In this document: one piece after another, positions 35,328 through 43,721 of the stretch
Layout: every line of letters begins with the position of its first letter
Numbering within the stretch: position 1 is the first letter of the stretch
Source of the DNA: JACVRW01 sp963771715
GTDB taxonomy: Bacteria > Actinomycetota > Thermoleophilia > Solirubrobacterales > Thermoleophilaceae
DNA length: 64,000 nucleotides
Reading direction: 5' to 3'
Assembly (NCBI GenBank): GCA_963771715.1
Contig: CAVYUQ010000014.1
Location: 62,001-126,000, forward strand
Program-made: the position numbers and the translations under genes
Notes under the pieces: model-generated
What the model saw: only the letters and a program-made list of their open reading frames with translations
Databases searched by the model: none
What the model was told of the DNA's origin: nothing

Positions 35328-36187
35328 TGAGCGACATCTCGACTCTGGGGCTTGGTCTGATGGGGTCTGCGCTCGCCCGATCGCTCGTCAACGGTGGGCA
35401 CGACGTCACCGTCTGGAACCGCTCGCCCGCCAGGATGGAACCGCTCGTCGATATGGGAGCAGCGCCCGCGGTCACCGCCGCGGCGGCGGTTGAGGCCAGC
35501 CCTGTCGTTCTCGTCAACATCGACGACTACCCGTCGACCCGAGTCCTGTTCGAGGCCGCGGACGTCGTCGAGAAGCTGTCGGGCAGTGTGGTCGTGCAAC
35601 TGAGCACCGGAACCCCGCAAGAGGCTCGCGAGTTCGAGGCATGGTTCACCTCACAGGGGGCCGACTATCTCGACGGTGCGCTTCTCTGCTACCCCGAGGA
35701 CATCGGGACCCCCAACGCCACCATCGTGTACTCGGGGCGTCGGTCGGTATTCGACCACTGTGAGGCTCTGCTCACATCACTTGGCGAGGACATTCGCTTC
35801 GTTGGCGAGAGGGTTGGCTCGGCAGCCGCGCTCGACCTGGCCTGGCTCTCCTCGCTCTACGGCGCGTACGCGGGCGCGGCCCACGGTGTCGTGCTCTGCG
35901 AATCCGAAGGCGTCGACCTTGGCCTCTATGCGACCGTTGGCGTGAATGATGCAGCCCGTTGGATCATCGAGACCGTGAAGGAGGACGACTTTAGAGATCC
36001 CACCGCAACCCTGAGCGTCTGGAACGCCGCGCTCCAACGGATCAGGGACCACGCACGGGCTGCAGTGGTCAACTCCGAGGTTCCGGACTTCGTGGCCGTC
36101 ATCCTCGATCGGGCCGAGGCCGCCGGCCATGGAGCCGAACACATCGCCGCCATGGTCAAAGTGCTGCGCGGAACCCCAAGCTCGTAA
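35327..36187 (+). CDS. NAD(P)-dependent oxidoreductase, 6PGDH/imine-reductase type
   Basis: 286 residues. LGLGLMGSALARSLVNGGHD and VTVWNRSPARMEPLV form the N-terminal Rossmann fold, with the Asn-Arg after the second strand favouring NADPH. The C-terminal helical domain (LAWLSSLYGAYAGAAHG) resembles imine reductases and reductive aminases more than hydroxyisobutyrate dehydrogenase; the usual catalytic Lys region is not obvious. AAGGAG precedes the ATG. It overlaps the stop of the RTX-like gene by one base. Confidence 0.85.
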   Translation: MSDISTLGLGLMGSALARSLVNGGHDVTVWNRSPARMEPLVDMGAAPAVTAAAAVEASPVVLVNIDDYPSTRVLFEAADVVEKLSGSVVVQLSTGTPQEAREFEAWFTSQGADYLDGALLCYPEDIGTPNATIVYSGRRSVFDHCEALLTSLGEDIRFVGERVGSAAALDLAWLSSLYGAYAGAAHGVVLCESEGVDLGLYATVGVNDAARWIIETVKEDDFRDPTATLSVWNAALQRIRDHARAAVVNSEVPDFVAVILDRAEAAGHGAEHIAAMVKVLRGTPSS

Positions 36188-36199
36188 CGCAAGCCCCCG

Positions 36200-36415
36200 A
36201 CCCAGGCCGAGCTTGCCGAGCACGAGGCTGCGCACGCTGCGGCGGCGGAGTGCTTGGGCCTGCACGTGCTCGGCGTCACCAGCGAGGCCACCGCCGACCA
36301 CTACGGCGCGGCGACGATCGCCGCCCAGGTGGTTGCTCACGCTCCCCCGGGGCAGGCCGAGCCGCCGCCCGATCTCGCGATCGCTGTCTCATTCCTTGTC
36401 TCAACGAGGCTGTAG
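36200..36415 (+). pseudogene. Remnant of an HExxH metallopeptidase-like small protein
   Basis: An open frame without a start codon reads TQAELAEHEAAHAAAAECLG, then HVLGVTSEATADHYGAATIA, to a stop at 36413. HEAAHA is an HExxH motif in the style of the FtsH-peptidase-like small proteins frequent in actinobacterial mobile elements. The 3' end overlaps a GCTGTCTCATTCCTTGTCTC motif also found near the tRNA repeats. It is probably the 3' part of an older element gene. Nothing else is seen in 36188-36484. Confidence 0.4.
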
Positions 36416-36484
36416 AGAGCCATATGGTGGACCGCCTCGCTGGAAGTCGGGCCTAGAAGCTGTAGAAACGTTGGAGAGTCCAGG

Positions 36485-38170
36485 ATGGGAGCGGCAGCGA
36501 TGGAGCCCTACTTCGATCTCGGCACCTACGGGCGCGGGACGTCGACGGCCTCGACGAGCGCCCAGACGTGGTTCGACCGCGGACTGGTGTGGTCTTACGC
36601 GTTCCACCACGAGGAGGCGATCCGGTGCTTCGAGCGCGCGGTCGAGCACGACCCCGGCTTCGCGCTGGCCCACTGGGGGATCGCCTACGCGATCGGGCCG
36701 AACTACAACAAGCAGTGGGAGGCTTTCGACCCGGTCGACCTCGCGGCGTCGCTCGAGAAGGCGTGCGACGAGGTCGCGGCGGCACGCGCGTGCGCGGACC
36801 GCGGCGCGCCGGTCGAGCGGGCGCTCGTCGAAGCGCTCGGGAGCCGCTACCAGGCCAACGACCCGTCTGCCGACCTCGTCGCGTGGAATGCTGACTACGC
36901 CGAGGCGATGCGTGACGTCTATCGCGCGCATCCCGATGAGCTCGACGTAGCGGCGCTGTTCGCCGACGCGCTGATGAACCTCACGCCGTGGGCGCTGTGG
37001 GATCGCTACACGGGCCTACCGTCCGAGGGTGCGGCGACGCTCGAGGCCAACGAGGTGCTCGAGCGCGCGCTCGACCTGCCCGGCGGCCGCACGCATCCCG
37101 GACTGGTACACCTCTACGTGCACCTGATGGAGATGTCGCCATTCCCCGAGCAGGCGCTGCCGGTCGCCGACGAGCTGCGCGCGCTCGTCCCCGACGCCGG
37201 CCACTTGGTGCATATGCCGACGCACATTGACGTGCTATGCGGCGACTACAAGAGCACGCTCGAGTCGAACCTGCGCGCGGTCGAGGTCGACGAGAAGTAC
37301 GTCGCGCGCGAGGGCCGGGTCGGGTTCTACGCGCTCTACCATGCGCACGACCGCCACTTCGCGATCTATGGGGCGATGTTCCTCGGCCGGTCGCAGGTCG
37401 CGTTGCGCGTCGCCGCCGACCTCGAGGCCTCGCTGCCGGAGGAGTTGCTGCGGATCGAGCAGCCGCCGATGGCCGACTACCTGGAGGCGTTCATCCCGAT
37501 GCGCCTGCACGTGCTCATCCGCTTCGGGATGTGGGAGGACATCCTCGCGCTGCCGCTGCCCGCCGACCCCGGGCTCTACTGCACGACGACGGCGCTGACG
37601 CATTACGCGCAGGGCGTCGCGTACGCAGCGACCGGGCGGATGGAGGAAGCCGAGGCGGCGCGCGACGCGTTCCTCGCCGCCGTCACACGCGTACCCGACT
37701 CGCGCTACCTGTTCAACAACACGTGCCAGGACATCCTCGCCGTCGCCGGCGCGATGCTCGACGGCGAGCTCGAATACCGGCGCGGTCAGTTCGACGCCGC
37801 GTTCGAGCACCTGCGCCGAGCCATCGCCCTCGACGACGCGCTGCCGTACGACGAGCCGTGGGGCTGGATGCAGCCCACGCGCCACGCCTACGGCGCTCTG
37901 CTACTCGAGCAGGATCGGGTCGAGGAGGCCGAGACCGTCTACGCCCAAGACCTGGGCTACGACCCGTCGATCCCGCGCTCGTCCTGGCACCCCGGGAACG
38001 TGTGGAGCCTGCACGGCTACCACGAGTGCCTCGTTCGGCTGCGGAAGCCCGAGGCGGCACGGATCGTCAAGCAGCAGCTCGACGTCGCCCTCGCCCGCGC
38101 AGACGTCCCAATCAAGTCGTCATGCTTCTGCCGCATGACGCACCACACGGCGGTCGCCTCAATCGGCTAG
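36485..38170 (+). CDS. TPR-repeat protein
   Basis: 561 residues, cytoplasmic, all helical. Tetratricopeptide repeats are recognisable near the start (AIRCFERAVEHDPGFALAHW) and near the end (GQFDAAFEHLRRAIALDD, DRVEEAETVYAQDLGYDPSI), with degenerate repeats between. Conserved His-rich stretches in the middle (LVHLYVHLMEM, HLVHMPTHIDV) are unusual for a plain scaffold and could bind metal. A C-terminal SSCFC motif follows. It has no partner gene at close distance; function unknown. It lies inside the tRNA-Val element. Confidence 0.85.
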   Translation: MGAAAMEPYFDLGTYGRGTSTASTSAQTWFDRGLVWSYAFHHEEAIRCFERAVEHDPGFALAHWGIAYAIGPNYNKQWEAFDPVDLAASLEKACDEVAAARACADRGAPVERALVEALGSRYQANDPSADLVAWNADYAEAMRDVYRAHPDELDVAALFADALMNLTPWALWDRYTGLPSEGAATLEANEVLERALDLPGGRTHPGLVHLYVHLMEMSPFPEQALPVADELRALVPDAGHLVHMPTHIDVLCGDYKSTLESNLRAVEVDEKYVAREGRVGFYALYHAHDRHFAIYGAMFLGRSQVALRVAADLEASLPEELLRIEQPPMADYLEAFIPMRLHVLIRFGMWEDILALPLPADPGLYCTTTALTHYAQGVAYAATGRMEEAEAARDAFLAAVTRVPDSRYLFNNTCQDILAVAGAMLDGELEYRRGQFDAAFEHLRRAIALDDALPYDEPWGWMQPTRHAYGALLLEQDRVEEAETVYAQDLGYDPSIPRSSWHPGNVWSLHGYHECLVRLRKPEAARIVKQQLDVALARADVPIKSSCFCRMTHHTAVASIG

Positions 38171-38222
38171 ATGCGGAGGGGAACGGCCCGGAGCGGCGGC
38201 GTCGAAAGTTATTGAGCCGGAC

Positions 38223-38621
38223 ATGGCCGATGACCAGGAACAGATCCGGACGTTGATCAAAGGCTGGGCCGAGGCGGTGCATCGCGGCGACCTGAGCGGT
38301 GTGCTCGCCGACCACGCAGACGACATCGTGATGTTCGACGTGCCGCCACCGCATGAGGGTGTCCGTGGCATCGACGCCTACCGTGAGACGTGGCCGCCGT
38401 TCTTCGGCTGGCAGGCACAAGGCGCCTCGTTCGAGATCGTGTCCTTGGATGTCACCGCCGGCGATCAGGTTGCGTATGCCCACGCCTTGCTGCGCTGCGG
38501 AACGCAGCGGGAACTCGCCGAGAACCCCGAGAACCGCTTGCGACTCACGCTCGGGCTGCGCAAGGAGCACGGCAGGTGGGTCGTTGCCCACGAGCATCAC
38601 TCGTTCCCTGCCACCGACTAG
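38223..38621 (+). CDS. SgcJ/EcaC-type NTF2-fold (SnoaL-like) protein
   Basis: 132 residues. EQIRTLIKGWAEAVHRGDLS, HADDIVMFDVPPP and the terminal LRKEHGRWVVAHEHHSFPA match the SgcJ/EcaC branch of the NTF2 superfamily. It may be a calcium/calmodulin-kinase-associated-domain-like binding protein or enzyme of unknown substrate. It is the last gene before the second tRNA 3'-end copy at 38859. Confidence 0.85.
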   Translation: MADDQEQIRTLIKGWAEAVHRGDLSGVLADHADDIVMFDVPPPHEGVRGIDAYRETWPPFFGWQAQGASFEIVSLDVTAGDQVAYAHALLRCGTQRELAENPENRLRLTLGLRKEHGRWVVAHEHHSFPATD

Positions 38622-38858
38622 TCCACACTTGATCGCGCGAACTGTCGGCTAGCCATCTCCGTTGGCCCAGGGTCAGGCATCGGATCCAGCGAGCCGCATG
38701 GCGGCACCAGCGGGGGCGATCTCGCTCGCGCGCCGTTGTCTCGTTCCTTGTCTCAAACGAGGCCCTACAGAGCCCCATCCAGCCCTATTCGGACCGCTGT
38801 CAGCGCGCACGGATTAGCTCGATTTGCAGGGGAAGCGGTGATTCTGGGGCGCCGGGGC

Positions 38859-38907
38859 CGCTCGCCTCACACGCGAGAGGTCGCTGGTTCGAACCCAGCC
38901 GCGCCCA
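38859..38907 (+). repeat. tRNA-Val 3'-end copy 2 (att-like direct repeat)
   Basis: Forty-nine bases are identical to 30819-30867 of the tRNA gene, from the anticodon stem to the discriminator base. The upstream half of the tRNA is absent. This is the expected product of site-specific integration into the tRNA 3' end and defines the right end of an 8,040-base element. The 240 bases before it (38622-38858) hold no gene. Confidence 0.9.
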
Positions 38908-38914
38908 TGAATCG

Positions 38915-38937
38915 AAGCCCGCTCATCGAGCGGGTTT
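38915..38937 (+). terminator. Terminator after tRNA 3'-end copy 2
   Basis: A 10-base stem (AAGCCCGCTC / GAGCGGGTTT, one G-T pair) with a 3-base loop and T-rich exit lies 8 bases after the tRNA repeat. It would suit the original tRNA-Val transcript, so the sequence right of copy 2 may be the ancestral tRNA flank. Confidence 0.65.
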
Positions 38938-39133
38938 CGTCGTTCAGGGCACCCCCACCCTTTCCTCTCGACCCCCCTTGGAAGCGTTTGGAAGCGGATG
39001 TACCGCTGTCGCTGCTCGGTAGCTACTGACTCTCAGGCGGAGCAGCGTCCAGCGGCTTGGGCGAAACACGGGTCACCGTCAGATAGTCGCCCGTAGAAGG
39101 CGTCCATCCCCCGTCGTAACGTGAGGTCCAAGA

Positions 39134-39460
39134 ATGAATACGAAGCGCTTTAGGGCAGGCTCGATGCTCACCGCGCAGGCACTGCCAATCGCGGCCTTGT
39201 ACGTATCCGTCACACTGCCACCGCCGCCGTGCTGTCCAGACGGCATCCCGCCCGATCCCGGCGTTGAGATTGGACCCAACTTCGACTTCGCAGGCGGTTC
39301 GGCGATGGTCGCGCCTCCCGGCGGATGGGAGTACCAGCAGCGAGTCCCACAGTCGAACATGGAGCAGGTCGCGGTCTATCGCGAGATCACGGTCCGCGAC
39401 GAGCCGCACGAGGTCGTTCGGGTCGAGGTCAGCCAGACGGGCGATTTCCGGCTGATCTGA
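39134..39460 (+). CDS. Hypothetical protein
   Basis: 108 residues starting MNTKRFRAGSMLTAQALPIA, with a weak GTGAGG Shine-Dalgarno site 12 bases upstream. The protein has a Cys pair in PPPPCCPDGIPP and a strand-rich second half ending VEVSQTGDFRLI. No family was recognised. The opposite strand also stays open here (39023-39553) but its product is low-complexity and less protein-like. Codon use is weaker than in the chromosome genes, as expected for accessory DNA. Confidence 0.4.
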   Translation: MNTKRFRAGSMLTAQALPIAALYVSVTLPPPPCCPDGIPPDPGVEIGPNFDFAGGSAMVAPPGGWEYQQRVPQSNMEQVAVYREITVRDEPHEVVRVEVSQTGDFRLI

Positions 39461-39492
39461 CGCCCAGCGCGCGTCCCCTCGGCTGGAAGCGG

Positions 39493-40123
39493 TCACAAGT
39501 TTTCGAGCGAGGTCAGGAACGCACTGACGTGCCGTCGCGCAACGTCCCGGCATAGCAGCACTAACTCCTCCACGGCGATCGCCTCGGACGGGTCGGAGAG
39601 GTGTAGTCGCGCGCGACTCGTCCGTGTGGAAGTGCCGACCCCCGTTGCCCCAAGTGAGCTTGCGATTTTCAGTTCTATCCGGCGGCTCGCGGTGCGATGC
39701 ACGAGGGCGTCCCGGAGGTCACGCACTTGCGCGTAGTCGTCGGCTTCATTTACTCCTCGTATCCATACGCCGGGTGCGTCGAGCGCCAGTAGGGCGGCGT
39801 CTTTCCGAGCAACACCGAAGTCCATCTCGAATGATCCCTTCGGGTAACCCCGGTGCATCCGTCCAAGCGCTGCGGCGCAGAGGGTCGATGGCGGTCGCCG
39901 CATCAACTGTCGCCCAGCGGGCATGCGCGAGATCGACCGCCTCATGGTTATGCCGGTGCCGTGATGGAGGTAACGCCGCGTCTATATCAGCGAGGTAGTC
40001 GAGACCTTCGACGGTCCAGGCGGCCCAGAGGAGCATTGGCGATGCGCCCCGATCGACATATCGCTCGTCGATACGCCGCGCAGCCTCCATCGGATTTGTG
40101 GGCCACCCCTCGTGCCAGGTCAC
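39493..40123 (-). CDS. Hypothetical protein, one frameshift
   Basis: Two frames join near 39865: MTWHEGWPTNPMEAARRIDE to HARWATVDAATAIDPLRR, then CAAALGRMHRGYPKGSFEMD to AFLTSLENL, about 210 residues. The N-terminal part is helical. The motif RDLRDALVHRTASRRIELKI contains R-x4-H, as in HEPN-type domains, but this alone does not assign the fold. It lies between tRNA copies 2 and 3, in DNA that may be a remnant of a further element. The 300 bases to its right (40124-40440) show no gene. Confidence 0.5.
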
Positions 40124-40440
40124 AAGATTCCGATCATGTTCGCGGCGGTCTGTAGAGACAGCCCAAGGCCGAACAGCATCGCGCCGAGTACCCGCCGTCC
40201 AACGCCGCTGTCCAATTGGTCAGCAAGAAACAGGCGCGCGGCTGGCCGAAGTCCTGGGGCTCACGGTCCCGGTGCTTTCGCCTTCACGCTTGCTGTTTTG
40301 ATGGGGCCGGTGATGTCCGGCCTCGCGGAGAGGCTCCGACCGGCGGCGAGCTGACTCGCTTTCACGCTGTCGGCCCTCGGGCCTGACGCCTTTCGCTGTG
40401 TCGCTCGTCGCCGGTCGGGGATGTCCCGGCGTGACTTGAT

Positions 40441-40471
40441 GAGGTCGCTGGTTCGAACCCAACCGCGCCCA
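40441..40471 (+). repeat. tRNA-Val 3'-end copy 3 (att-like direct repeat)
   Basis: Thirty-one bases match the tRNA 3' end with one change (CCCAACC for CCCAGCC). Similarity continues to the right into ACTGAAAAGCCCTGCTAA, exactly as downstream of the intact tRNA, so this copy has a left-end flank. It marks the start of the smaller element. Confidence 0.85.
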
Positions 40472-40572
40472 CTGAAAAGCCCTGCTAATGGCCGCTTTCC
40501 GTTGGCCGACAACGCCTTATCTGCGACTTCTCGCGTGTTGAACGATCATGAGGTCCGTACGCAAGCGACCGG

Positions 40573-40815
40573 TCAGCGAGCGACGCCAAGCGGCGGCGCC
40601 GGAAGCATCTTCAACAGCTCCGCGGGAAGTAGACGGCTCGCGTGCCAGTACTCGAGGCCAACGACGTGGCGGTCGCCTGGATCGAGTTCGCGCAATCCGA
40701 ATTGACGAAGGATGATCGGTCCACTCAACGAGGCGGGGCCCTTCGTGAGCCATTTGGGGCATCTTTCACGCACCGCGGACGAGCCACAGGTCGGCAACGC
40801 AGGCGGACATCGCAT
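40573..40815 (-). pseudogene. Remnant coding sequence shared with the left end of element 1
   Basis: A short minus-strand frame contains HVVGLEYWHASRLLPAELLK and MLPAPPLGVA, nearly the same as the frame at 31077-31190. Neither copy is complete and no start or domain is recognisable. It is best read as a conserved fragment carried at the left ends of two related elements. From here to 40968 no other gene is seen. Confidence 0.4.
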
Positions 40816-40968
40816 GCTGACCGAATGAGGCGCTCGCGCGTCGCGAGAAGCGCAGCCTCCCTGGGGTCCGCCGTCGTGCAGCTTTCATGGGCAAGCGGGA
40901 CTCTCGCGGGCGGCGTCGCCACTTGGTGGCTTAAGCGATCGCGTTGGCTGACGTCGTACGCTTGTCGC

Positions 40969-42051
40969 ATGGGTCGCTACGGAAAGCGCGCGGGCCTGAT
41001 TGTTCACGAGGAGGAGCCCTTCAACGCCGAGACTGGGCTCGCTGCTCTGGAGAGTGCGTTGACCGCCACGGACGCGTTTTACGTGCGGGGGCACGGCGCC
41101 GTGCCGGAGATCGACTCTGCCGCGTGGCGGCTCCAGGTGCACGGGCTCGTCGAGCGGGAACTGGACCTTTCCCTCGTCACCTTGCGCGAGGCGTTCCGGG
41201 AACGCGAGGTGACCGCGACGCTGCAGTGCGCCGGCAACCGACGCGCGGGCCTGATCGTCACCCGCGACATCCCGGGCGAGGCGCCGTGGGGTCCCGGCGC
41301 CACCGGTACCGCGACGTGGGCCGGCGTCGCGCTCGCCGACGTGCTCGCGCTCGCCGGCCCGCTGCACGAGGCCTCGCACGTTGGCTTCGAGGGCGCCGAT
41401 CTCAGCCCTGAGACAAAGCCCGCCGAGCGCTTCGGTGGCTCGATCCCGCTCGACAAGGCGTGTCGCCCCGAGGTCCTGCTCGCCTGGGCGATGAACGGCG
41501 AGCCGCTCCCGCTCGTCCACGGCGCGCCACTGCGCGTGGTCGTACCCGGCTACATCGGCGCGCGCAGTGTCAAGTGGCTCGAGCGGATCGAAGTCCGCTC
41601 GAGGCCCTGGCAGGGGTACTTCCAGCACGTCGTGTACCGGCTGTTGCCGGACGACGGGACGCCGGGCCCGGGCGCTGGGATGCCGCTCGGCCTTGTCGCG
41701 CTCAACTCCGACGTGTTGTCTCCGGCCGACGGCGAGACGGTCGCGGCCGGGCCGGTCGATGTGCGCGGCTACGCGTTCGCGGGCGGGGAGCGGCACGTCG
41801 CGCGGGTCGACGTCTCGCTCGACGGCGGCGCCAGCTGGTCGCAGGCGGAACTGCTCGACGACCTCGGCCCGTGGGCCTGGCGGCACTGGCGGATCACGGT
41901 CGACCTCGCGCCCGGAGAGCGCGAGATCCTCGTGCGCGCCTGGGACTCCTCGGCGGCCACGCAGCCGGAGGACGAGGCGGCGCTATGGAACCCAAAGGGC
42001 TACGTGAACAACGCCCGCCCGCGGGTCCGGGTGCGCGCCGCCGCCGCTTAG
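40969..42051 (+). CDS. Sulfite oxidase family molybdopterin enzyme
   Basis: 360 residues from MGRYGKRAGLIVHEEEPFNA. The Mo-cofactor domain has the Mo-ligand Cys87 in TATLQCAGNRR, the substrate-site segment ATGTATWAGVALADVL and the conserved PGYIGARSVKWLERIEV block. The C-terminal dimerisation domain (VDVRGYAFAGGERHVARVDV, SLDGGASW) is complete. There is no heme domain and no signal peptide, as in plant-type and several bacterial cytoplasmic enzymes. It oxidises sulfite or a related substrate. It is cargo of the smaller element; no Mo-cofactor genes are adjacent. Confidence 0.93.
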   Translation: MGRYGKRAGLIVHEEEPFNAETGLAALESALTATDAFYVRGHGAVPEIDSAAWRLQVHGLVERELDLSLVTLREAFREREVTATLQCAGNRRAGLIVTRDIPGEAPWGPGATGTATWAGVALADVLALAGPLHEASHVGFEGADLSPETKPAERFGGSIPLDKACRPEVLLAWAMNGEPLPLVHGAPLRVVVPGYIGARSVKWLERIEVRSRPWQGYFQHVVYRLLPDDGTPGPGAGMPLGLVALNSDVLSPADGETVAAGPVDVRGYAFAGGERHVARVDVSLDGGASWSQAELLDDLGPWAWRHWRITVDLAPGEREILVRAWDSSAATQPEDEAALWNPKGYVNNARPRVRVRAAAA

Positions 42052-42216
42052 CTCAGCACGCGGGGGCGGAGGTACACGCGCCGGACCCGAGCTGCCCTGG
42101 TCGAGGCGGTCGATCAGTGCGGCGAGCTGGCCTCACTCGCTGACCGCGAAGGTGCCAGCGAACCGGGGCCTTCGAGCGAGCGGAGCACTCCTGCCCGGGC
42201 GGGTAGGTTTACGTGG

Positions 42217-42603
42217 ATGCCAGTGCGCGAGCGACAGCCGCCTGGTGGCGGGCGCTTCGACGAGGCAGGTGACGCCACCCGGCGAACCCGGCTCGCCAAC
42301 GAGCGGACATACCTTGCGTGGTGGCGTACGGGCCTCACGGCGTTCGCAGTCAGCATCGGGTCCGGGAAGCTCGTCCCGGCGCTTGCGACGGGAGCGACTT
42401 GGCCGTACACCGCGATTGGAATCGGCTTCGCGATCGTCGGTGTCTTCTGCGCGGGCTACGCGTTCTGGCGCTACCGCGAGGTCGAGGAGGCAGTCAGCCG
42501 CGCGGAGTTTGCTCCCCCAGACGAGCGCGTCGTCGCGCTGCTCTCTGGTCTCGGCTCCGCGCTGGGAGTTCTATTGGTCGTAGTGCTCCTGACCACGAGC
42601 TGA
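42217..42603 (+). CDS. DUF202 (YidH-type) membrane protein
   Basis: 128 residues. The family signature RTRLANERTYLAWWRTGLTA is followed by three membrane helices, the second and third being WPYTAIGIGFAIVGVFCAGY and VALLSGLGSALGVLLVVVLL. The role of DUF202 proteins is not known. The 260 bases to the right (42604-42861) show no gene. Confidence 0.85.
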   Translation: MPVRERQPPGGGRFDEAGDATRRTRLANERTYLAWWRTGLTAFAVSIGSGKLVPALATGATWPYTAIGIGFAIVGVFCAGYAFWRYREVEEAVSRAEFAPPDERVVALLSGLGSALGVLLVVVLLTTS

Positions 42604-42861
42604 AAACACCGCTAACCGAACTCCGCGGCGCCCACGATGCGGGGTTGTGGAGAGTCTGTTGGAACCAGGGCGTAGATCCGCGGTGATGCGGCGCGTCGAA
42701 GCTGACGATACAGCTCACCCACGCGCACCTCGCGTTGTCTCGTTCCCTGGTTCAAACCGGCCCATACCGAGTCTCACCTGGCCCAATGTGGACCGGCCGC
42801 GACGCTGGTAAATTCGGCCTCCTTGCAGCGGTTTCCGCTCGGGTGGCCAGCGCGAGGCCGT

Positions 42862-42906
42862 TGCCTCACACGCGATAGGTCGCTGGTTCGAGCCCAGCCG
42901 CGCCCA
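42862..42906 (+). repeat. tRNA-Val 3'-end copy 4 (att-like direct repeat)
   Basis: About 45 bases match the tRNA 3' half with two or three differences (for example GATAGGT for GAGAGGT, GAGCCC for GAACCC). It closes the smaller element. The 120 bases before it resemble those before copy 2, including GTTGTCTCGTTCC at 42734. Confidence 0.85.
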
Positions 42907-42927
42907 TCGGTCTACGACGTGCGGAAC

Positions 42928-43578
42928 CTAGTCGATGGGCGAGCCATCGAGGCCGCGTAGCGACGAGAGGTCCTCTTCCGCTGCTGCCCGCTCAAGCATC
43001 GTCGGGTTAATCTCGATGGCGCGGCGAAGCTCCTTGATCGCCACGTCGTGCTCTCCAAGACGGGCGTGGCAGCAGGCCAGCCGAAACTGAAGGATCGCGG
43101 TGTCGCGGTGGTCGCCCGCCTCACGCTCCAGGGTCTCGGCGGCTGTGGCCCAGTCTCCCTGGCGCATCGATTCCTGGGCGAGGTAGAGCGGCTCCCAGGG
43201 CAGTGAGTGGTAGGGCCGATCGCGCCACCCACCAATGGCGAGCATGACGGTCCCGTCCTCCAACGCGACACCGGAGCGCCTGACATCGGGCTGCGGCACG
43301 AAGACCGCGGTGCCTGCGGGCGCGTCGACCGTCTCCTCATGGATCTCGAGCTTCGCCCGTCCGCGGAGCACGATGTAGAGCTCCTCCTGCCCGGGAGATT
43401 CCACATGCTCCTCGACGACCACGTCCCCGGCATCGGCGGCACGGTAGGCGTTGATCCCAAAACTCCCGACCCCGAGCCGCCGGCGAACCGGAACCCACTG
43501 CAGCCTGCCACCGTCGATTGCGACGGACTCGTCGTCGAATATCGACAGCGTACGGAACCCAACTTGCTCTGCATTCAT
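42928..43578 (-). CDS. Cupin domain protein with C-terminal TPR
   Basis: 216 residues from MNAEQVGFRTLSIFDDESVA. The cupin core reads HVESPGQEELYIVLRGRAKL and APAGTAVFVPQPDVRRS, with the first motif reduced to one clear His. From about residue 140 a TPR-like helical pair (DTAILQFRLACCHARLGEHD, AIKELRRAIEINP) follows. Such proteins may bind small ligands and form oligomers; function unknown. It starts right of the last tRNA repeat and points toward it. Confidence 0.85.
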   Translation of the reverse strand: MNAEQVGFRTLSIFDDESVAIDGGRLQWVPVRRRLGVGSFGINAYRAADAGDVVVEEHVESPGQEELYIVLRGRAKLEIHEETVDAPAGTAVFVPQPDVRRSGVALEDGTVMLAIGGWRDRPYHSLPWEPLYLAQESMRQGDWATAAETLEREAGDHRDTAILQFRLACCHARLGEHDVAIKELRRAIEINPTMLERAAAEEDLSSLRGLDGSPID

Positions 43579-43721
43579 GTTGGTGATCGTGTCATGTCGC
43601 CGCCGATCGCAGGCCTTCGAGGCAGTCGCCGCGACGGGCAATCAATTGCCCTCAGATGAGAGCCGCCAGCGCTTCCGCTCGCATGGGATTGGACACTCTC
43701 GCGGGGGAATAGGCTTGCCGC

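Noticed and set aside
39023..39553. Minus-strand gene opposite 39134-39460
   Set aside because: The product is composition-biased with scattered Trp/Arg/Cys and no secondary-structure pattern; the plus-strand frame is somewhat better, though itself uncertain.
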